64,000 nt of DNA, from NCBI GenBank assembly GCA_037157565.1, contig JAZHRO010000003.1:40995001-41059000 (forward strand), written 5' to 3'. The position numbers and the translations under genes were made by a program. Origin of the DNA: Thalassia testudinum (Eukaryota > Streptophyta > Magnoliopsida > Alismatales > Hydrocharitaceae). Of the stretch, positions 48,140 to 57,768 are shown piece by piece (position 1 is the first letter of the stretch; each line of letters opens with the position of its first letter). The notes under the pieces were generated by a model. That model saw only the letters and a list, made by a program, of their open reading frames with translations. It had not been told where the DNA came from and made no database searches.

Positions 48140-48593
48140 TAGGCCATCCATCTTCTGTCTATTGCAAAGGGTGCCACGGTGCTCAGATCGAGATGATTTC
48201 CATGTTGCCAAACTGCGATCATCGCTGTAGATCCATCCGTATAGTCGGATTTTCCATCCGATACCCATATGGATGTCACATTGCCCCCTGGCCATTGATC
48301 TTCCTCAGACTTCATATGATGCTACGGGATTTCGATCTAGATGCTTTTGGAGGCGTTAGACTCTGATCATTGTCTTGATCAGATTTGTATAGTTGGATCG
48401 TCCATCCAAGGCCATAAAATAAATCTCCTTCCCTCCTAACCATAAAAAGGACGTAATTAAACTAAAATATACACTACTGTAAATGTAGGATGACGCATGC
48501 TATGAAATATTTATAACATGAAATGCAAATGTAAGCCTAGGAACATGCATGAATAGGTATTTTAACCTAAATGAATGTGTCTACATCAGGGAC

Positions 48594-50499
48594 CAGACCT
48601 GTATGCATGTGGGCACGGGTGAGGTGTGAAGGTCATGTGAGTGGGGCTAGGGACCTCTCCCCTCCATGTTACTTGAGGCGAAAAGCTAAAGTCAATAATT
48701 CCTTTTATGTGCCTCACCGAATTTATAATGAACGATGGGGCTAATGATTTCAACCAATTGAAGCAGTTGCTCTACTGCCGTCGTTGATTGAAGATGCGAG
48801 TTGCTTTGCAAGATGATTCAACAACTCTTGGATGTGGAAGTAACAATTATGACAGCTGGAGGGCGATGGTCAAAGGTGCAGGAACTGAGCTCTCCGACGA
48901 TACCTAAGGTAGCAAAATATGGGCTTCAAGCCCAAATTAGAAGGTTTTGGAGCATTGCCATGAGGTGAGGAGAGTGACGGTGGTGATGGCAAAGTGTTTC
49001 ATAGTGTTCAGTGGCTAAACGAAGTCGGAGATAATTAACGAAGGATGGGTTGTTCGATGGAGCGATTGGGTGATGGTGAGGTGGAATTAGTTGAGGGTTT
49101 TTGAAGGTGGAGGTGAGTGGAAGCTTGTGGTGGTAGTAGCAGGGCGTTTGGTTGCATGTGTTGGCCGAGCATGCTTACCGGAGCTTCATTGGCCGTGGAG
49201 AAGATGGAGGGGGAGAGTGGGGTCGTTAGTCGAAATGAGTGGAGAAGGACCAGGAAAGGTTCAGGAGAGGGAGAGGAAGGAGGTTACCTAGCTAGAAGCA
49301 TGAAGGGGACGAGGACTTGGCATCGACTATGATTGTCCAGCACTGGAGACGAAGAGAGCTCTAGAGGGAAACAACGAGGAAGAAGGGGTCAAAGGTGGTC
49401 CCTCTTTAGCTAGAGAGATGCACGATGAAGAGAAGATGGTCGTGGCACTACCAATTTGGCTATTAGGTGGTCGTAGGACAGCAGAGGAAGGAGCTCGTCA
49501 GAGCGGGTCAAAGCAGGCTGGAGGGAGAAAAGGAAGAATGTTCTTGGCCTCAATCCTTGCTAAGGAGCATGGCCCTGCAAAGGGGATCCTTTTAAAGGTC
49601 TCAAGAAGAGCTCCAAGCTTGGGAATAAGCTTGAGGAGCTCGAGATTTCAAGGGAGAAGATCCCCGAAATTCCACTGATTCGCCTGATTTGTTGGGTCCA
49701 AATTAGGGTTCAAGATGTTGCTCAGATGATTAGAAAGGTCTTCAAGAGCAATCCTTCCAAATTTGGAAGGATTTAATTGAGAAATTAGAGAGGAATTTCT
49801 GATTGAAGCTTGGTTTCTTTGGGTTCACAACGTCAATGGCGGTAGCAACCTTTTTGAAGAGAATGACGAAAAGTTGGGGACCTTTTTGCAAAGATTTTCG
49901 AAAGCTAGAAGTTTAAGTGAAAAAAATAGAGATTTGAAGTACTGAAATGTAAACTAGGTCAGGATGGACTCTTCTTGGGTCCAAATTTTGGTACAAATCT
50001 AATGGTGAAGTTAGATTTGAATTTTCACCACGTTTGATTGGGCAATTTGCATAGAAGCCCAAATTAGGGTAAAATTCCATCTACGACTCTATTCCAGGTC
50101 AAAATAGGTTCAGATGGTAAATTAAGGGTACCAAACCTCAGAATATTTTTTTATGAATTTTAGGAGGTTTAGATAAATTTTATCCTGACCAGAACCTCTT
50201 TAATTTAAGTAGGTTTGAAATTAGCGTTTTGTGTGTTATTGCAGTTCTCAGAATGCGTGAAACCCTATTTTTGTCTGCGTGGACCCACTCAATTAACCCT
50301 CATTTAACTCCTAGGAAATCCCATGGTTACTCTGCATTCTTGTTGTGATGTTAAAACTGCAGAATTGGCCTTATTTTATTGTTTTCTTCTCAGAACAGAT
50401 TTGAATGGAATTATGGTGTTCAGGTGATTATGTAGGAGAATTGGTCTCCTGATTCTGATTAATTAAAGCTAGTTATGGCTAATGATGGTGTTACCATCA
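48594..50499 (-). repeat. Xrev 5' LTR, U3-side piece
   Basis: Minus strand starts TGATGG-TAACA-CCATCA at 50499. The TATA position is mutated (CTTTAAAAGG, near 49597). Frames at 49091-49678 are LTR sequence. Together with 40177-40883 the LTR is about 2.61 kb, like the X 3' LTR. Confidence 0.82.
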
Positions 50500-50504
50500 C
50501 ACCC

Positions 50505-50827
50505 GTAGTGGCAAAGCACCTTAGGATCCACCTTATCCTAACCACTTGAAAACTGGTAGTTTAGAGCCTAACCCCAAGATGGTTATTCAGGATACCCTTA
50601 TCCCAGATCTAGAACCTGAACCAATCCTAGAGGAACCAACAGAGGTTCCATTTCTTAAGGCCTTGACCCAAGGAAAGAGGAAACCAAAGCCTGTGGCACC
50701 TGAAGAAGATATGGTCAAGCTCTTTCAGCAAGTCCAGATAAACACCCCCTTGATAGATGCAATCTTCCACGTTCCGGCTTATGCACAATTTCTAAAGGAT
50801 TTGTGTGCACCAAAGTGTCAGTCGTGA
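50505..50827 (+). pseudogene. gag C-terminal fragment of G
   Basis: The frame ends KLFQQVQINTPLIDAIFHVP then FLKDLC, followed six codons later by TGA (50825-50827). This is the same Athila/Tat linker as in U (956-1252). The protease continues in the same frame after the stop. The upstream gag is missing. Confidence 0.8.
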
Positions 50828-51333
50828 AATAAGGATGGGAGTCCAATCATATTGTCTGAGCAAGTTAGCTCAATCATCTTGAGCAAACTCCCACAGAAAT
50901 CAAAAGATCCTAGCACTCCTTTGATCTCCTGTAAGATTGGAAACCTAGAATTCGATTGCACATTATTAGATTTAGGTGCCTCCATAAACCTAATCCCTAC
51001 ATCCCTACTAGACCATTTGGGGAAACTGAGCTCAAATCAACTGAGGTGACTTTGCAGCTAGCAGATAGATCAATCAAGTCACCTAGAGGAGTTCTCGAGG
51101 ATGTTCTAGCTAGGATACAAGATTTTTATTTTCCAGTCAAGTTCATCGTATTAGACATGGATACTCCTGAAAACCTAAGAAACACACCGATCAACTTAGG
51201 GAGACTATTCCAAGTTGATATCTTTAAGGCACAGAAAGGAATAAACTGTGGGGTGATCGAAGAAGTATGCAACATCAATTCTGTGATTGAGAACTTGATT
51301 ACAGATGAAAACCCGATTATCCCCGATCCTTAA
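50828..51333 (+). pseudogene. Aspartic protease fragment of G
   Basis: Contains SEQVSSIILSKLPQKSKDP and the active-site motif DLGASINLIP, Asp codon at 50969-50971. The frame shifts near 51030 and continues as TEVTLQLADRSIKSPRGVLE and the FYFPVKFIVLDMD part to 51333. The retropepsin motif is intact but the frame is not. Confidence 0.8.
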
Positions 51334-51579
51334 CCTCGAGAAGATCTTGACCCACAGATAGAGGAAGTCAGAGCTGATCTAGATTCAACCATAGCTCCCA
51401 ATTTATCTTCTGAGGCCCATCCCCAACCTCCATTTGCTGTTGATAACCCAGTAATGGAACCGAAGCCCCTCGTAGGTCATTGAAATACCCCTTCTTGGGT
51501 TCTAATCAAATGTTTCCTATGATCATTAATTCCCAACTCACGCCTAATCAGGAAACAAAGATAATTTCTATTCTCTAGC

Positions 51580-52563
51580 AACATCAAAGAGCCATCAGAT
51601 GGACTCTCGATGATCTGGCTGGGATAAGTCTCTCGTATTGCACTCACCATATCTACACTAAAGAGGCCTCATGACCATCTCGAGAGATGCAAAGAAGACT
51701 CAATCCGAATCTCGAGAGATGTAGAAAGACTCAATCCGAATCTGTAGGAGGTTGTGAAGAAAGAGATCATCAAGTGGTTAGATGCTGGTATCATTTACCC
51801 GATCTCTGATAGTCACTGGGTGAGCCATATCCAAGTTGTGCCTAAGAAGGTAGGGCTCACTGTTATTACGAATGAATCAGGAGAGACCACCCCGACTCGC
51901 GTTGCAAATTCATGCAGAGTCTGCATAGACTATTGGAAACTGAATGCCTCCACGAAGAAAGATCATTTCCTACTTCTGTTCATTGATTAGATTCTCGAGA
52001 AACTGGTTGGAAATCAAATTTTCTGTTTCCTGGATGGGTACTCCTGATACAATCAGGTGGCAATTCATCCTAAGGATCAGGAAAAGACCACCTTTACCTA
52101 CCCCTATGGTACATACGCATTCCACAAGATGCCATTTGAGCTATGCAATGCACCTGCCAGTTTTCAGCGATGCATGATAGCCATATACTTATATATGGTA
52201 GGTACTTTCCTTGGGGTCTTCATGGACAACTTCTAGGTATTCGATGAATCTTTTGATGAATGCCTCCTACATTTGGTCCAGATCCTTAAGAGATGCATTG
52301 AAGTGAACCTGGTTCTCTCTTGGGAAAAGAGCCACTTCATGGTTCCTAGGGGCATCGTTCTTGAACACCTCAACTCTGAGAAGGGTATCCAGGTTGACCA
52401 GGCTAAGGCGAAACTAATTTCCAAATTACCTATGCCTAACTTGGTTAAAGATATCAGATTGTTCTTAGGGCACGTCAATTTTTACTTTCTATTTATATCT
52501 GACTTTTCCAAGATCACACGCCCCTTGACGAATTCCTCTCGAAGCGCATGCCTTTCAAGATGA
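51580..52563 (+). pseudogene. Reverse transcriptase fragment of G
   Basis: Starts with the pre-RT phrase RAIRWTLDDLAGIS, then KKEIIKWLDAGIIYPISDS, CRVCIDYWKLN, TTFTYPYGTYAFHKMPF and NAPASFQRCM. The catalytic YxDD-like motif should be FMDDF; here it is FMDNF (52219-52233), so the second Asp is Asn, and a TAG follows at 52234-52236. The connection region (SEKGIQVDQAKAKLI, LGHVNFY) follows. Multiple frame changes. The enzyme would copy RNA into DNA in the cytoplasmic particle; this copy cannot. Confidence 0.88.
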
Positions 52564-53090
52564 CGAGTGAGTGCATTGATGCTTTTTAGATCTTGTGTGA
52601 TCGAATCACCCAAGCACCAATTCTACAATCTCATGACTTGTCTCATCCCTTCGAGATCATGTGCGATGCATCTGACTGCGTAGTAAGAGCGGTGCTAGGT
52701 TAGAAAAAAATCAGCGGGAAACCAGTGGTCATATATTATGGTAGTAACACATTGGATGAGGCTCAGTGTAATTACACAATTACACAGTGAGAGCTGCTAG
52801 CTGTGGTATTTGGTCTGGTGAAATTCAGATCACACCTCCTGGGTTCCCATGTCATCATTTACTCAGATCACACTATAGTGGGGCACTTACACATGAAGGG
52901 TACGAAGCCTAGATTAATCTGCTGGATCTTGCTATTGAAAGAATTCAATAATGAAATTCGTAACAAGGCAGGAAAGTAGAATGTGGTAGCTGACCATTTG
53001 TCCCATCTTCCTTCTTCAGTTGTTGACCTGTTCGGACCTATTGCCGAGCACTTTTCAAATGAGAATCTCTTGGCCATTAATGGACTTCAC
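52564..53090 (+). pseudogene. RNase H fragment of G
   Basis: Pieces of the Ty3 RNase H domain are readable in shifting frames: CDASDCVVRAVLG, VIYYGSNTLDEAQCNYT, ELLAVVFGLVKFRSHLLG and IYSDHTIVGHL. Several stops interrupt it (for example after VLG near 52700). Confidence 0.8.
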
Positions 53091-53289
53091 TGGTTTGTCG
53101 ACATCGTGAACTTCTTGGTTATAGGGAAAGTCCCGCCAGATTAGGTGACTTCCATGTGGGACAGGCTGATTTCCAATAACAAGTATTATGTCTGGGAAGG
53201 TTCGTATCTATTCCACATTGATAATGACCAAGTAATCTAGAGATGCATTCCCAATGATGCGGTCAACAACGTCATCTCATTCTGTAATG

Positions 53290-54244
53290 ACCAGGCCTGC
53301 GATGGGTGTAAAACCGCAGCGAAAATCCTCTAGTGTGGGTTGTTTTGTCCCACAATGTTCAAAGATGCACGAGCCTATTGTAGGGCATGTGCCTGTTGCC
53401 AGACCCTCGACAACATGGGCCTGCATGATATGATGTCCTTGAATCTGATCATTGTGTGCGAAATCTTTGACATTTGGGGAATTGATTTCATGGGACCCTT
53501 TCCAAGATCTAATGGCATTGAGTACCTCTTACTCGCTATTGATTATGTCTTAAAGTGGATCGAAGTTGTCCCCACCAGAACAAGCGATCATAAAGTTGTT
53601 CTTCGATTCATTCAGGAGAGCATCTTTTCTAGATTTGGGGTTCCGAAAGCCATCATTAATGATGGTGGGTCATATTTCTCAAATGTGCACTTCCAGTCCC
53701 TGATGAAAAGGTATGGGGTGTCGCATTGTATCTTGACTCCTTATCACCCCCAAACTAATGGATTGGCTGAACTATCAAATCGGGAGATCAAGAAGACCGT
53801 TTAGGCCACTATTTGGCCTGACAGGAAGGATTGTTCTACTTGCCTTCCAAAAGCCTTGTGGGCCTATTGGACTACCCATAATACCAAGTTAGGAATGTCT
53901 CCCATTAGACTCGTGCACAGGAAGGCATGTCACCTCCTTGTAGAAATGGAGCACAAAGCCTACTGGGCAGTATAGAAGTTCAATCTGGATCTCATGAAGG
54001 CTGGAATACACCACCAATTGCAAATTAGTGAGATTAAGGAACTATGCAATGACGTGTACAAGAACTCGCGCATCTATAAAGAGCGGGTCAAAGCCTTCCA
54101 TGATAGGCACATTTCGCGAAAATCTTTCTATCTTCATTAGAAAGTGTTACTCTTCGATGCCAAACTCAAGCTCTTCCCAGGAAAACTCAAATCAAAGTGG
54201 ATTGACCCATTCCTCGTGAGATGAGTGTTTGGAAATGGAGCTAT
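53290..54244 (+). pseudogene. Integrase of G, first part
   Basis: A 154-codon frame (53340-53801) holds the C-x2-C end of the zinc finger (YCRACACC) and the catalytic core: Asp in GIDFMGPF (53484-53486), Asp in INDGG (53661-53663) and Glu in GLAELSNREIK (53769-53771). Spacing between the second Asp and Glu is 35 residues, the canonical D,D35E. TAG at 53802-53804 ends the frame, after which pieces (ALWAYWTTHNTKLGMSP, KLKLFPGKLKSKWIDPF) continue to FGNGAI at 54244, where Q is inserted. The catalytic triad is intact, the frame is not. Confidence 0.88.
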
Positions 54245-54697
54245 TGATGTAAACACATTTATATCACATAAACCATCTATTTGTGCATGTTCTTAGACAT
54301 ACAATTGCATCATGCAGTATAAATATTGCATAACATGCATCATCTTGCAATTAGGTTAGATTGTATAAAATTTATGTTAATTGTCTCATTTTATGGTTGG
54401 GTGACAAGGCGACATTTAATCGGGGCCTCAAATTGAAGATCCAACCATACGAATTTGATCAGGGCAATGATCGGAGTTCAACGACCCCAAGATCGCCCCA
54501 ATAGAACTTCTGTAGCATCAGATGCAGTCCGAGGAAGATTAGAGGTCAAGGGGTCAAGTGATGCAAATCCGTACATCATATGGCAAATCCAACCACACGA
54601 ATGGGTTCAGATCGACGATCACAACCCAACAGCTTGAAAGATGGTCCAATCCGACATCCGTTGCACCACCTACAAGCATGTGAAGAGGGAAGGCCAA

Positions 54698-54719
54698 GAT
54701 GGTTCCACTTGGCACCATC
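54698..54719. other. Conserved palindrome in Q
   Basis: GATGGTTCCA-CT-TGGCACCATC, one mismatch in the 10-bp arms. Confidence 0.75.
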
Positions 54720-55310
54720 TCAGCCACCCAAATCGACCAAACTAAATGCCATGCCCTCTGTCCCCTTGCACGCACGATCAGATCTGGGCTGTTGGATCTT
54801 CATCCAATGGCCATGGGCAAATGCGCATTAGATGGAAACTCGACAAAGTGGCATCCTTGGCACATTGGTCGGCCGTACTACTCACAACCAACAGGTGCGA
54901 GTTCGAAGCATGCCTCACTTCAAATCAAGCAGATGCACCAAACCAGCTCAATTGAGCCATTTGATGGCAAGCGAACGTTCAGATGGAGTGCGATGTGGCA
55001 TCACCAGAGTGGGCGGATCACGCATGTGTGATCAGACGAGGGATCGCACGTGCGATCAAATGTGCAGGCATTAGAGATGTTGAAGTGGAAGCGGACGCAT
55101 GCATCTCTCAGCCATCCGATCTCGTGATCGGACGACTGAGATCATCTAATCATGGCTTATGCATTGAGTGCGTGGGGAGAGGATAAGGTGGCGCATGTGC
55201 AGATATAAGCCCACATTTGGGGTCTTTAATGACACTTAAATCTATCACTAAAGACCTTGATTTAATATTTTAAAACATAAAATTACCTTTTTTCCCCTTT
55301 AAACCTCACT

Positions 55311-55318
55311 TATAAATA
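55311..55318 (+). promoter_or_regulatory. TATA box of Q
   Basis: TATAAATA, about 1.07 kb into the LTR. Confidence 0.6.
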
Positions 55319-56033
55319 GCCCTACGACCGCCACATATCCATCATCCCTTCCTCTCATCTCTCACCCCCTCCAAAGCTCTAAGAGTTTGTCCCATACCTG
55401 GGATGCTCCTCTAGAGTTAAAAATAGAATTTTTCCACCTGTATGTGTAGCATTCTATAGTTGTCCTCTCATCGCCATTTGGAAAGTGGATCACGCTGCGA
55501 CATCGCCCTACCCCGTTCTCCATCATCCGTCATCATTCTCCTTTGTCCCACATCTCACCACCTTTGTCTGGGCGCTCTGTCAACGCAAATCGTCCTCCAA
55601 GCAGCCGTCGAGGAGGGTAACTTCTCTCCGCCTTCTTTTTACTACTTTCTAGAGTAGATTTACCGCCTTTTAGTTGTAAGATTTCCTGCTTTCTACTACA
55701 GTGGTTAGTTGTAATAGACATCATTCTGTGGTTATGAAATATCTATTTATTCTATCCCTATTTAGTCTTTATTTGTAATATATCCTCTCTCGCTCTTCTA
55801 TTCATTGTTCTCCAAGTAGATAGCTAGTTTAGAATAAATTTGACCAGCTAATCTGTTTCATGACAAATAAAATAAACGTGATTTTTAATCAAACGCCTAC
55901 CTCCCTATGTTCGACCTGGAATTCCTTTTGAGTTTCGGTTAAATTTATCTATTGACGATTTTTCTTGCAAATCATGCTACAACGACGAGTTTTCAAAACT
56001 AAACTCTATTTACAATGATTTTTCACATCAACA

Positions 56034-56130
56034 TCCGTTGAAATCAGGAAACTCAACCACGAATCAGAACCATTTATCGTGAAAGGTCAGAGACTCAAAC
56101 CATTCTTCGAATTCACCAACTCGAATCTGG
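56034..56130 (+). pseudogene. Integrase of G, C-terminal end after Q
   Basis: Reads SVEIRKLNHESEPFIVKGQ then RLKPFFEFTNS, the usual C-terminal phrase of plant Athila/Tat integrases (VEI ... VNGQRLKPF). It directly continues FGNGAI before Q. Confidence 0.82.
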
Positions 56131-57746
56131 CTGCAGTATTTTTTGATCTCCATTTTCCCTGAGCTTCATTACGCCCAGCTGATGGTGTTAAAGTTAGCAC
56201 TTAACGGGTGGCAACCCATCATTTTTGAAAAAAAATGGAGACCCTTCTGACCTATCTTTTTGCTGAAATCATATTGCACTTTAAGGTTCATCCGTTAGAA
56301 CAGCCAACTACACCGTTAATACTTGTATCAGAGCTTGAAATCATCCGCAATAGTCATCCTGACCTGTTTGCCACCCACCAAACTTGTTCTAATGTATGAT
56401 CTGAACTGAACTCGAACTCACCTAATTTACAATGAGGACATTGCAAATCTTAGACATGGAAGTGCAAAATGATGTGAGAATCAATTCATGGAGGGGTTTC
56501 ATTAATAAAGAAAAAAAAGTGGAGAAAGGGGAAAGTAGAGATCAAAGTGAGTTGAATTGAAAACAATTGAGGAGCAGAGAAAAGAAACGAAAAGAAAAGA
56601 GAAAGAAAGGAGCAACCAAAAAAAGAAAGAAAAAGAGATAGTCCCTTGTAATTGAGTATGGAACTCACCTAACTTCTAGGTAGGATCAAATGATGAATTA
56701 AGACCTGAAAAGCTAAAACACAAGAGTTTAGTGACGAGTACTGACCATAGGCCTCTTGGACCTATTTAGGGTTTAAACAGTTACATATTCATTAAGATCT
56801 GGATTGGTCCTCAAGAGGTTGAGGAAAGTGCGAAGCTGATGTATTAAGTCTAAGGCTAAGGGATTATTTGGCCCCATTACCTACCCTTTGGTTTGCACGA
56901 CATGGTAACCTAAGCACCCAAAATCACATGCTAGTCTGGTTCAATGTGCTTAATAATGAAATCATGCCAAAAGTGTTATGTTATGAAAAATCATCTCAAA
57001 GATCTATCTTATGAGCGACTCGACAACACAAGATGATTAGACAACTTCTCAGGGTGGAGAGGTGGGAAATTCCCATCGAAGTTACATAATAACATATCAT
57101 CTCCTTGGTACTTCTTTCCTAGGATATCTAAATATCATACTGGGGGCATGTAAGCACCATATGCTAGTTCAGGTGCCATGGGAGGGATTATCCCAAAATG
57201 TCGATTGCCAGGGCCTGAATTTAGCTATAGAACACCATGACAGTACTATCGTGAAGTGTCGAAAGCCAGGGTTTTGGGGGTTGCCATAGGCAATGATATC
57301 CCAAAGCATCGAAAGCTAGGGACCCTTCGAGGATTGATGGTGGGGACAAGGAATCCAATACAGACCGTGTTTAAGGCCAATCTTAGGCTAGATTTAGGGA
57401 AATCTAAAAGAAAAGGAGTGAAAACTCTCAAAATGAAAAATCCTTCTTTATCTCTCTTTTATCAAAATGCACTGGCAAACTGAACCTAGACACGATACAT
57501 CAACATACGGGTGCTTTAATCACTAGGGTCAACGAACCTCTAAGCAGTTTTTGCGAGCCTTAGAACCTTCGCGGCAAACCTAGGCTGAAGCTGGTCAGGT
57601 TTGGATCTTGGCTGGTACTTGAGTGCCTCTAGTACTATTGTTGGTATTTTGATCTGATTTCTAGAGATGTGGCTTAGTAGGGCATCTTGATAGTTACATT
57701 CGACCTAGAGACCTGGTTTGATCCATCGGATTTTATTATGGACTAG
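56131..57746 (+). other. G 3' non-coding region
   Basis: Shares with X and Xrev the GTGGCAACCC box (about 56207), the internal block at 56431-56465 (here reduced to tagacatgga), A/G-rich tracts (56505-56640) and the gcatgtaagca phrase (57147). No gene. Confidence 0.7.
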
Positions 57747-57768
57747 CAAAATATAGGCATGGGGGTAA
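57747..57768 (+). promoter_or_regulatory. Polypurine tract of G
   Basis: GCAAAATATAGGCATGGGGGTA, the last bases before the 3' LTR. Confidence 0.8.

Larger units (their letters stand above)
40884..48588 (-). mobile_element. Element Y: non-autonomous LTR retrotransposon, complete, TSD gggac
   Basis: 3' LTR 40884-42506, PPT 42507-42526, internal region with LTR Z2 inserted, Tyr-rich frame, leader, PBS 46963-46946, 5' LTR 46967-48588. Both flanks are gggac (40879-40883, 48589-48593). The two LTRs are 1623 and 1622 bp. No gag, RT or integrase. Inserted in the Xrev 5' LTR. Confidence 0.92.
46967..48588 (-). repeat. 5' LTR of Y (1622 bp)
   Basis: Minus strand starts TGATGTAGACACATTCA, ends CCGAATCA. 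TATA CTATAAAAGG at about 47680-47671. tRNA-like boxes at 47969-47917. Palindrome at 48118-48139. Confidence 0.9.
24491..50499 (-). mobile_element. Element Xrev: non-autonomous relative of G, split by X and Y
   Basis: Minus-strand order: 5' LTR (50499-48594 and 40883-40177, split by Y), PBS (40174-40157), internal part 1 (40156-38497), [X inserted], internal part 2 (27127-24491). The 3' PPT and 3' LTR are missing; the internal region stops abruptly against the G leader. Right flank caccc (50500-50504) is its putative target site in the G gag. Confidence 0.75.
54245..56030 (+). mobile_element. Q: solo LTR (1786 bp) inserted in the G integrase gene
   Basis: Starts TGATGTAAACACATTTA like Y, ends CACATCA. 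TATA TATAAATA at 55311-55318. Has the conserved palindrome (54698-54719). Integrase C-terminal codons resume at 56034, proving an insertion. The 5-bp flanks (gctat / acatc) are not identical, so the TSD has decayed or the end is off by a few bases. Short frames inside are not genes. Confidence 0.8.
50505..57768 (+). mobile_element. Element G: internal pol and 3' region
   Basis: Degenerate gag end, protease, RT, RNase H and integrase, then the 3' non-coding region and PPT ahead of the 3' LTR at 57769. Interrupted by solo LTR Q. The gag N-terminal part was lost with the Xrev insertion and deletion. The left LTR (20366-22840) and leader (22841-24490) are assigned to G by similarity to 57769-62424. 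Confidence 0.7.

Noticed and set aside
49091..49678. Frames in GA-rich sequence
   Set aside because: Reverse complement of LTR sequence of the X/G type; not conserved.
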